The notes under the pieces were generated by a model, which saw only the letters and a list, made by a program, of their open reading frames with translations, did no database searches and was not told where the DNA came from. The translations under genes were made by a program, and so were the position numbers. Shown piece by piece: positions 42,454-49,002 of a stretch of 49,002 nt of DNA (its first letter is position 1; each line of letters begins with the position of its first letter). This stretch comes from Carboxydothermus pertinax (GTDB lineage: Bacteria > Bacillota > Z-2901 > Carboxydothermales > Carboxydothermaceae). The stretch spans positions 46,443 to 95,444 of the forward strand of contig NZ_BDJK01000015.1 of NCBI RefSeq assembly GCF_001950255.1, in the 5' to 3' direction.

Positions 42454-44250
42454 ATGATAAAGGTTTCCGATTTTGTAATTAAAAAATTATATGAACATGG
42501 AATAGAAAATGTTTTTTTAATTTCAGGCGGCGGGGCAATGCATTTAGTTGATTCTGTTGGGAAAAACAAAAAAATTAAATATATTTGCTGTCATCATGAG
42601 CAAGCGTGTGCAATGGCTGCAGAAGGCTATTTTCGAGCTTCGGGGAAAATGGCTGCTGTTATTGTTACAACGGGGCCAGGCGGGACAAATACTATTACGG
42701 GTTTAATTGGTGAGTGGTTGGATTCGATACCGGTTCTCTACATTTCTGGTCAAGTAAAAACTGAAACTACAATTAAAAAATATAGTGGAATTGGGTTAAG
42801 ACAACTTGGGGATCAGGAAATAAATATAATTGATATAGTAAAACCTGTTACTAAGTATGCTGTGATGATAGAAAAACCTGAAGAAATAAAATATCACTTA
42901 GATAAAGCAATATTCATTGCGAAAGAAGGAAGGCCTGGACCTGTATGGATTGATATTCCTTTAGATATACAAGGAAGTTATTTAAATGAAGAAAAATTAA
43001 TTAATTATGAGCCGCCAAAAGTAAATATTAATATAAGTGAAATAAATTCGAAAGTGGAAAGAATAATTAACGAATTATTGCAGGCAAAAAAACCGGTTAT
43101 TATTGGTGGTCATGGCGTTCGTTTAGCAAATGCACAACAAGAGTATTTAGATTTGATAAAAATATTAAAAGCACCTGTTTTATCTACTTTTAATGGTTTT
43201 GACCTTGTACCATCAAATCATCCATTTTATGTTGGACAAATTGGGACTATTGGTTCCAGGGCAGGAAATATAGCATTACAAAACGCTGACTTTGCTCTCT
43301 TTATTGGTACACGTAATAATATACGTCAAGTTGGTTTTAATTGGAAAGATTTTGCAAGGAGAGCGAAAAAAATTGTGATTGATATAGATGAGGCAGAACT
43401 AAAAAAACCAACAATTGTTCCTGATATTGCTTTATTATCTGATGCAAAAGTATTTTTGCAAATTATTTTAGAAAAAATAAAAAATTATAATATTCCTGAT
43501 TGGAGCAAATGGCTAGCATGGTGTCTTGAAAAGAAAAATAAATATCCAAATGTTTTAGAGGAATATAAAAATATTAAAAAATTTATTCACCCATATTATT
43601 TTATAAACACATTAAGTAAAGTATTAAAAAATGATGAAATAGTAGTAACGGGGAATGGAACTGCTTGTGTCGTATATTTTCAAGCTGCGGAAGTAAAAAA
43701 TGGGCAGAGAATATTCTGGAATTCTGGCTGTGCTTCAATGGGTTATGATTTACCTGCGGCGATAGGTGCTGCGATTGCAAATCCGAGAAAAAGAATTATC
43801 TGTTTAGCTGGTGATGGAAGTATACAAATGAATATTCAGGAGCTTGAAACAATACGGTATTATAATCTTCCAATAAAAATATTTGTCCTTAATAATAATG
43901 GTTACCATTCTATAAGACAAACTCAAGATAATTATTTTAATGGTCATTATGTAGCCTGTGACCCTAAAACAGGAGTAGGATTGCCCGACATAAGAAAAAT
44001 TGGAAGGGCGTATGGCTTAAAAACACATCTACTTTCAAACCACAGGGGTTTGAAAGAAAAGTTAACAAAAATACTTAACGAAAAAGGAGGTAGTTTGACT
44101 GAAGTTAAATTGACAGACAATTATATATTTGCTCCAAAACAATCTTCAGTTAAGTTAGAGGATGGACGTATCATTTCAAAACCACTTGAAGATATGTATC
44201 CTTTTTTAGATCTTGATGAAATGAAAAAAAATATTTTTAATTTAGATTAA
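42454..44250 (+). CDS. TPP-dependent acetolactate-synthase-like carboligase (YerE-like)
   Basis: 598 residues with the three-domain layout of the family. The N-terminal TPP domain has the catalytic Glu in HHEQACAMAAEGYFRA and TTGPGGTNTITG. A central domain follows. The C-terminal TPP/Mg motif is GDGSIQMNIQELETIRYYNL with LNNNGYHS. Behind rfbF-rfbG-rfbH it most resembles YerE of the yersiniose pathway, which adds a two-carbon unit from pyruvate to C4 of CDP-4-keto-3,6-dideoxyglucose. That substrate is inferred; housekeeping acetolactate synthase is unlikely in this context, and no ilvN lies beside it. Confidence 0.85.
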   Translation: MIKVSDFVIKKLYEHGIENVFLISGGGAMHLVDSVGKNKKIKYICCHHEQACAMAAEGYFRASGKMAAVIVTTGPGGTNTITGLIGEWLDSIPVLYISGQVKTETTIKKYSGIGLRQLGDQEINIIDIVKPVTKYAVMIEKPEEIKYHLDKAIFIAKEGRPGPVWIDIPLDIQGSYLNEEKLINYEPPKVNINISEINSKVERIINELLQAKKPVIIGGHGVRLANAQQEYLDLIKILKAPVLSTFNGFDLVPSNHPFYVGQIGTIGSRAGNIALQNADFALFIGTRNNIRQVGFNWKDFARRAKKIVIDIDEAELKKPTIVPDIALLSDAKVFLQIILEKIKNYNIPDWSKWLAWCLEKKNKYPNVLEEYKNIKKFIHPYYFINTLSKVLKNDEIVVTGNGTACVVYFQAAEVKNGQRIFWNSGCASMGYDLPAAIGAAIANPRKRIICLAGDGSIQMNIQELETIRYYNLPIKIFVLNNNGYHSIRQTQDNYFNGHYVACDPKTGVGLPDIRKIGRAYGLKTHLLSNHRGLKEKLTKILNEKGGSLTEVKLTDNYIFAPKQSSVKLEDGRIISKPLEDMYPFLDLDEMKKNIFNLD

Positions 44251-44297
44251 AATAAAAAGTACTATGTTTTAAATTTTTTCAGAAAGAGGGGTAAATA

Positions 44298-45113
44298 ATG
44301 AATAGTTTGGAGAAAAGAATGGTTGATGTTTTAAAGGATTTAAAAGAAAATCATTATGTAGTTGGTGTAAAAGCTGAATTTGAAGCTGAAGGGACAAGAC
44401 TTGAAGAAGCTTTAAGATTAAAAGAAGTAGTAACGAAAGCTGGTTTGGAATTAACTATTAAAATTGGTGGATGTGAAGCTTTAAGGGATTTATATGAAGC
44501 TCGAGTAATAGGAGTGAATAGAATAGTTGCTCCTATGATCGAATCGGCCTATGCCTTAAGTAAATTTTTAAAAGCTGTTGAGTTAGCATTTCCGCAAGAT
44601 GAAATAAATGATGTTTCATTTTTAGTAAATATTGAAACGATAGATGGTTATAGAAGATTTAATGAAATGTTACAATTGCCTAATATCCATAAATTAAGTG
44701 GAATTGTTCTGGGGAGAGTTGATATGACAGGTTCGTTAGGTTTATCACGTGAGGATGTTAATTCGGAAAAAATTCTAAATATTGCTCAAGAGCTTTTTAC
44801 CATGGCAAAAAGTAAAGGCTTAGAATGTGTAATAGGGGGTGGAGTTTCAAAAGAGACTATTGATTTTATTAAGAAATTACCTGCAGGGCTTGTTGACCGT
44901 TATGAAACACGAAAGGTAATTTTTCAGTGTCCTGGAGCTTTAAATGAAAATGCTGATAAAGGAATTTTAAAAGCTGTAGGCTTCGAATTGATGTGGCTAA
45001 AAAATAAACGTGATTATTATGGTTTAATTTATCAAGAAGATGAAGATAGGATTAAAATGTTACAAGCTCGTTATGAAAAATTAATTATTGAAGCTGGAGG
45101 GTATTACGAATAA
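44298..45113 (+). CDS. HpcH/HpaI (citrate lyase beta-like) aldolase family protein
   Basis: 271 residues, TIM-barrel of the PF03328 type. The metal-ligand strands are VNIETIDGYRRF (Glu) and VLGRVDMTGSLGLSRED (Asp); GVKAEFEAEGTRLEEALRLK near the start is also characteristic of the sugar-cluster subgroup. Known members cleave or form C-C bonds with pyruvate or acetyl groups. Next to the TPP carboligase it might supply or process the carbon branch of the sugar. Its substrate is unknown. Confidence 0.8.
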   Translation: MNSLEKRMVDVLKDLKENHYVVGVKAEFEAEGTRLEEALRLKEVVTKAGLELTIKIGGCEALRDLYEARVIGVNRIVAPMIESAYALSKFLKAVELAFPQDEINDVSFLVNIETIDGYRRFNEMLQLPNIHKLSGIVLGRVDMTGSLGLSREDVNSEKILNIAQELFTMAKSKGLECVIGGGVSKETIDFIKKLPAGLVDRYETRKVIFQCPGALNENADKGILKAVGFELMWLKNKRDYYGLIYQEDEDRIKMLQARYEKLIIEAGGYYE

Positions 45114-45127
45114 GGAGAGAGCTTGCA

Positions 45128-46006
45128 ATGAAAATATTCATCACAGGTGGAACTGGATTTATTGGAAGGAATTTAGTTGAAAAGCTTTCAAAAACATACT
45201 TTGTATATGCACCCTCAAGAAAAGAATTGGATTTAACGGATGAGGAAAAAACTCGTAAATTCATAAAAGAGAATAAATTTGATGTAATAGTTCATTGTGC
45301 AACGAAACCAGGACATAGAAATGCAAAAGATCCAACTAATATTTTTTATACGAATGTGTTAATGTTTTTAAATATTTTAAAAAACCATGAATATTTTGGA
45401 AAATTAATATTTTTAAGTTCAGGTGCAATTTATGATCAACGCTTTTATAAACCTAAAATGACTGAAGAATATTTTGGAGAACATATTCCGGTAGACGAAA
45501 CAGGTTTAAGCAAATATGTTTGTGCGAAATTATTGGAAAATTTACCAAATTCAGTTGAATTACGGCCTTTTGGTGTGTTTGGTAAATATGAAGATTATGC
45601 AATTAGGTTTATTTCAAATGCAATTTGTAAAGCAATTTTTGACCTACCAATTACTATTAAGAAGAATAGAAAATTTGATTACATATTTATTGATGATTTA
45701 GTAAATATAATAGAATATTTTATTTTAAACAACTCTAAATATAAAGCATATAATGTAACTCCTGATAATTCGGTGGAACTTTTAGAGATTGCACGTAAAA
45801 TTTTACAAATTTCAAAAAAGAGTTTGCCAATTATAATTAAAGAAAACGGTATGGGTATTGAGTATAGTGGAAATAACGAAAGATTAAAAAAGGAAATACC
45901 TGATTTAAAATTTACTGAAATCGATATGGCTTTAGAAAAACTTTATTATTGGTACTTGGAAAATAAAGATAAGATTGATTACAATTTACTGTTGGTTGAC
46001 AAATAA
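45128..46006 (+). CDS. NAD-dependent epimerase/reductase (extended SDR)
   Basis: 292 residues. Rossmann motif GGTGFIGRNLVEKL at the N-terminus; catalytic Tyr and Lys in LSKYVCAK (near residue 140); LSSGAIYD supplies the Ser. It may reduce or epimerise the 4-C-branched keto sugar, as YerF does for yersiniose, or make a separate sugar. Good AGGAGAG ribosome site; the next start lies within 20 bases, so it is part of the operon. Confidence 0.85.
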   Translation: MKIFITGGTGFIGRNLVEKLSKTYFVYAPSRKELDLTDEEKTRKFIKENKFDVIVHCATKPGHRNAKDPTNIFYTNVLMFLNILKNHEYFGKLIFLSSGAIYDQRFYKPKMTEEYFGEHIPVDETGLSKYVCAKLLENLPNSVELRPFGVFGKYEDYAIRFISNAICKAIFDLPITIKKNRKFDYIFIDDLVNIIEYFILNNSKYKAYNVTPDNSVELLEIARKILQISKKSLPIIIKENGMGIEYSGNNERLKKEIPDLKFTEIDMALEKLYYWYLENKDKIDYNLLLVDK

Positions 46007-46023
46007 GATTGCGTGGTGTAAGA

Positions 46024-46806
46024 ATGAATAATAAAATTAAAGCATTAGTTTTTGATATTGATGGGACAGTATCTTATGGCAATAAAATAATTGATGGATC
46101 ATTGGAAGTTTTTAATTGGTGTAAAAAAAAAGGATTGAAAGTTTTATTTTTATCAAATAGCTCAAAAAATTCTAGAAACAGCATATATAAAAAACTAATA
46201 AATATGGGTTTTGAGGTTCAAGAGCATGAAGTAATGAATTGTTCATTAGCAGCGGTTTATTATTTTCAAAGAAAAAAAATTAACAAAGTATTTGTTTTTG
46301 GTAGTGATGAGTTAAAAATGGAACTTCTGAAAAATGGTATACAGGTTTTAGAAAACCTTAATTTGACAAAGTATATTTTATTGGGGTATATGGAAGATTA
46401 TACTTTTAAAGATATTATTACGATTTCAGATGAAATTTATTTAGGAAAAAGAGTTATTGCTTGTAATAAGGATAGAAATTATCCAACAGAGGAAGGTATC
46501 TTAAAGCCGGCGTTAGGGGCTGTAGTTTCTGCAATTGAGTTTTCTACCGATAAAAAGATAAAATATATAGGAAAACCAAATAAATTTATTTTAGAGATAT
46601 TATTAAAAGAAAATAATTTAAATTTTAATGATGTAATGATTGTAGGTGATTGTTTTGAAAGTGATATAAAGCTTGCAGTAAATATTAACGTACCTGCAAT
46701 ATTTATCAGTAATAATTGTGAAAAATCAAAAATAAATTATAATTTAAATAATGTTATATGTTCAAATAGCATCACAGAAATTATAAATATTTTAAAAGAG
46801 TATTAA
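46024..46806 (+). CDS. HAD-family phosphatase (NagD-like, class IIA)
   Basis: 260 residues from ATG 46024; TTG 46009 is less likely. HAD motifs: I in VFDIDGTVSYG, II in FLSNSSKNS, III/IV in IGKPNKF and VGDCFESDIKLA. The placement of the cap after motif II (class IIA) matches NagD/p-nitrophenyl phosphatase types. In this cluster it could dephosphorylate a sugar phosphate intermediate; the substrate is unknown. Confidence 0.85.
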   Translation: MNNKIKALVFDIDGTVSYGNKIIDGSLEVFNWCKKKGLKVLFLSNSSKNSRNSIYKKLINMGFEVQEHEVMNCSLAAVYYFQRKKINKVFVFGSDELKMELLKNGIQVLENLNLTKYILLGYMEDYTFKDIITISDEIYLGKRVIACNKDRNYPTEEGILKPALGAVVSAIEFSTDKKIKYIGKPNKFILEILLKENNLNFNDVMIVGDCFESDIKLAVNINVPAIFISNNCEKSKINYNLNNVICSNSITEIINILKEY

Positions 46807-46821
46807 AAACTGGTGATTATA

Positions 46822-47802
46822 ATGTTAAAAATAGATGATATAAAATTAGAAATATTTGTATTGACTTATAATAGGGCTAAATATTTAGATGCGACATTAA
46901 AAAGTATTGTTAATCAATCTTACAAAAAATTTAATATAATAGTTTTAGATAATAATAGTACGGATGAAACCGAGTTAATAGTAAAGAAATACCAAAATTT
47001 ACATGACATAAAATATATTCGAAATGATTTAAATATAGGTGTTGTTGGAAATTTTTTAAAAGCAAAAGAACTGGCTTCAAAAGAATTTGCCATGATTTTT
47101 CATGATGATGATATTATGCATCCTGAATATGTGGAAACAGCTTTAAAATTATTAGAGCAAAATAATGATTCAGTTTTTCTTGGAGCTGCAATGAGTTTTG
47201 AGTTAGAACCAGATTTTGAATTTCAAAAAAATAATGCTAAAGCAAAAATTTTATCTCAAAAAGATTTTGCTTCGTTATTGTATAGAGGTTTTCCTTATCA
47301 TTATGCTTCAACTGTATTTCGGACAAAATTTTTAAAAAAAGCAAAAGTGGAGTTTAAAAAATATGGAAAATTATCTGATCGTCCTGTTTTAATAAACCTG
47401 TTGCAATATGGAAAAGCTATTGTATTATTAGAACCTTATATAAAATATAGATTGCACCCTGAACAGGATAGCCAAACTAAAAGTTCGGGGCCATTTTTAA
47501 GTGAAATTATTGAATTAAATAAATTGTATAAAAGTATATTAGGTGACAGTGTTTTTAACAAATATGGTAGATCCTTTTTACTTGCCAATTATATTTATAT
47601 TAATCAAAGCTTTAAAGAATTATATCAAACAAAAAAACTCAAAACAAAAATTGATTATCTCAATACTTTTATTAAAAATGAAGCATCTTCTTTAAAAGCA
47701 ATTTTAATTGGATATTTTATTGAAGCATTACCTTATAGGGTGTATAAAATAATAAAAAATGTAAAGAAGAGAAAGCAAAAAGTTAATTTCATAATTTTAT
47801 AA
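46822..47802 (+). CDS. GT2-family glycosyltransferase
   Basis: 326 residues from ATG 46822 (GGTGA upstream; GTG 46813 possible). The GT-A fold is shown by IFVLTYNRAKYLDATLKSIV and VLDNNSTDETELI, and the metal-binding motif by IFHDDDIMHPEYVETAL. The C-terminal ~100 residues are basic and could bind membrane or polymer. It is the last intact gene of the glycan operon. The transferred sugar is unknown. Confidence 0.88.
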   Translation: MLKIDDIKLEIFVLTYNRAKYLDATLKSIVNQSYKKFNIIVLDNNSTDETELIVKKYQNLHDIKYIRNDLNIGVVGNFLKAKELASKEFAMIFHDDDIMHPEYVETALKLLEQNNDSVFLGAAMSFELEPDFEFQKNNAKAKILSQKDFASLLYRGFPYHYASTVFRTKFLKKAKVEFKKYGKLSDRPVLINLLQYGKAIVLLEPYIKYRLHPEQDSQTKSSGPFLSEIIELNKLYKSILGDSVFNKYGRSFLLANYIYINQSFKELYQTKKLKTKIDYLNTFIKNEASSLKAILIGYFIEALPYRVYKIIKNVKKRKQKVNFIIL

Positions 47803-47867
47803 TTCAATTTTCGTACCTTGAAAATAATAACATTATTAAAGAAAATTTAGTGATATTAATAGAAAAA

Positions 47868-47927
47868 ACCTTTCTGTTTGGTAAAAAGGAGGTGCCCAAA
47901 CTAACCATAAAACCTAAACAGAAAGGT
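47868..47927 (+). repeat. Inverted repeat at the left end of the IS remnant
   Basis: ACCTTTCTGTTT (47868-47879) and AAACAGAAAGGT (47916-47927) are perfect 12-base inverted copies, extended by GGT/ACC with a one-base bulge. The 36-base loop holds AAAAAGGAGGTG (47884-47895), a Shine-Dalgarno. The transposase-like sequence starts just after it. Such a hairpin may hide a transposase start in readthrough mRNA, as in IS4-family elements. Confidence 0.7.
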
Positions 47928-49002
47928 GCATCTATAAGTTACAACACAATTTTCTGCCTGAGAAGTGTGCAAAAAGAATTTTTAAGATTTTTTAATCTTA
48001 AAGATTGGGCAACTATTAAGAGATGATTGAATACGAAAAACTTTGTGTACTTCTTGTTTGGCAATTTTTCAATTAATTTTCTAATTATTATTGGACGCAT
48101 TGTTTGTGTTTTTTAAATATTACTAACTCTTGGCTGGTCAGATGGCTATAGTTTTGTATCTATTGATTTTACTTTGTTACGTTCTGTTAAAAATGATAAC
48201 CGCTTATGTGAAAAACGTTAGGGTATAGATAAATATAAAAATGGTTATTAGTGTTGAGTAAAAGACTTAACTCCTAAATTGATGTAGTTATTCAAATGTT
48301 TGATAGAGCTTTACTTACTGAGTTTTTCGCGGATTCTGCGTTTATGGATAGTAGATCACTCGTGTTCCAGTGCTTTGGGCATTAAAAGCCTGGGGTTTTT
48401 ACATTATTGGTATGGTGAAGCATCTAAAACAATCTTATATTTTCTAAACACTTTGACCTTGCAAAGAAATATATGCTAAAGAGTCTTAGAATCCCAAAGC
48501 TAATATTTTGGGTTCGGTCTTAGTTTACACAACCTGTGGACTGCCCCTTAAGATAGTTTTTGTTCAAAATCGGAACAAACGCCTGGAGTAGCTTGCTATT
48601 TTTAAGACTGACGATCCTTAGTTTAGATAATACAGAAATTGTATGTATTTATAGTATGCGTTGGAATGTAAAGAATTTCTGTAAAACATCAAAGTCTTTT
48701 CTGAAGCTTGGTCAAGAATTTTAAGGATGCTCGTTCGATATGCTCGTTAGACACCATTTTCGTTTTTATTCGCCTAATTATTCCTAGAATGGGAACGTAG
48801 ACAAAATAATGATAATCGTTCGCATGGTGCCTTGTTATTTCTTTCTGGCGATGAAGTAAAGATATGGATTATTTATAAAATTGTTTTATGGTTGCTAATA
48901 TCTCATTTTTTGGGAATGTAAATAGTTTTGTGTAAATGGTTTTTACCTAACTAAAATGGCAATACTTTAAATAGCTTTACCTGCCAGGAGGATAGGGCAA
49001 TG
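47928..49002 (+). pseudogene. Decayed DDE transposase of an IS4-like insertion sequence
   Basis: Recognisable transposase pieces in shifting frames: LGWSDGYSFVSIDFTLLRSV (about 48130-48190), KNDNRLCEKR, VIQMFDRALLTEFFAD and FMDS (about 48290-48352), GMVKHLKQSYIF (about 48412-48447), GLPLKIVFVQNRNK (about 48540-48580), YSMRWN (about 48654-48671), KTSKSFLKLGQEF (about 48685-48723), NDNRS and GDEVKDMDY (about 48849-48872). Many stops and frameshifts separate them, so it is non-functional. The remnant probably runs beyond the right edge of the window. Confidence 0.85.

Noticed and set aside
42454-44250. Housekeeping acetolactate synthase large subunit (ilvB)
   Set aside because: No ilvN or ilvC nearby, AT-rich island context and direct linkage to rfbFGH favour a sugar-modifying carboligase.
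47868-47927. Plain terminator for the glycan operon
   Set aside because: The 36-base loop and absence of a T-run after the right arm argue against an intrinsic terminator.
1-49002. CRISPR arrays, prophage or rRNA genes
   Set aside because: No regularly spaced short repeats, no phage structural or integrase genes, and no rRNA signatures were seen on either strand.

Overview
The window looks like chromosome of a thermophilic, motile, low-GC Gram-positive bacterium (Firmicutes), most like Carboxydothermus or a close relative. That placement is inferred from the Bacillus/Clostridium-type flagellar gene order (FliY, short FlgE, FlhF/FlhG, CheC/CheD), a T-box leader, an archaeal-type fructose-1,6-bisphosphate aldolase/phosphatase, DUF1540 and DUF2225 proteins, and many GTG/TTG starts. 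No database search was possible.

Region 1 (1-23646) is one nearly gapless flagellar/chemotaxis operon on the + strand: flgB (3' end), flgC, fliE, fliF, fliG, fliH, fliI, fliJ, fliK, flgD, a flagellar-operon protein, flgE, fliL, a short fliN, fliO, fliP, fliQ, fliR, flhB, flhA, flhF, flhG, a PilZ protein, the flagellar sigma factor, a flgF-type rod gene, cheD, cheR, cheC, cheY, fliM and fliY. It encodes rod, MS ring, switch, export gate and ATPase, hook assembly, placement GTPase/ATPase, sigma factor and CheY-P control. Flagellin, filament cap, stator, cheA, cheW and cheB are absent. fliG is split in two frames at an A9 run, and fliK carries a 207-bp tandem repeat.

Region 2 (23647-28465) starts with a c-di-GMP-I (GEMM) riboswitch plus terminator just behind fliY. 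Downstream are a FapA/DUF342 protein, a DUF2225 zinc-ribbon/TPR protein and a dCache chemoreceptor, so c-di-GMP probably gates readthrough from the flagellar operon. After them lies a poorly coding 540-bp stretch with a decayed gene fragment and a short promoter-hairpin-terminator transcription unit.

Region 3 (28465-37740) is housekeeping. It holds tRNA-Ala(CGC) on the - strand, a T-box leader (probably Phe) with two successive antiterminator/terminator units, an internally deleted DAHP synthase, a prephenate dehydratase lacking an ACT domain, the FBP aldolase/phosphatase, a small HTH-like protein, a GT4 glycosyltransferase and comB (- strand), a divergent MGDG-synthase-like glycosyltransferase, DUF1540, a soluble chemoreceptor, pabB (- strand) and a small membrane protein.

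Region 4 (about 37740-49002) is strikingly AT-rich and looks acquired. It opens with a decayed EmrE-like transporter and continues as a surface-glycan cluster: a glycosyltransferase, rfbF, rfbG, rfbH, a TPP-dependent acetolactate-synthase-like enzyme, an HpcH/HpaI-type aldolase, an NAD-dependent epimerase/reductase, a HAD phosphatase and a GT2 glycosyltransferase. Together they suggest a CDP-activated 3,6-dideoxy, carbon-branched sugar and its transfer to a surface polymer. The last 1.2 kb is a heavily decayed insertion sequence with recognisable transposase fragments.
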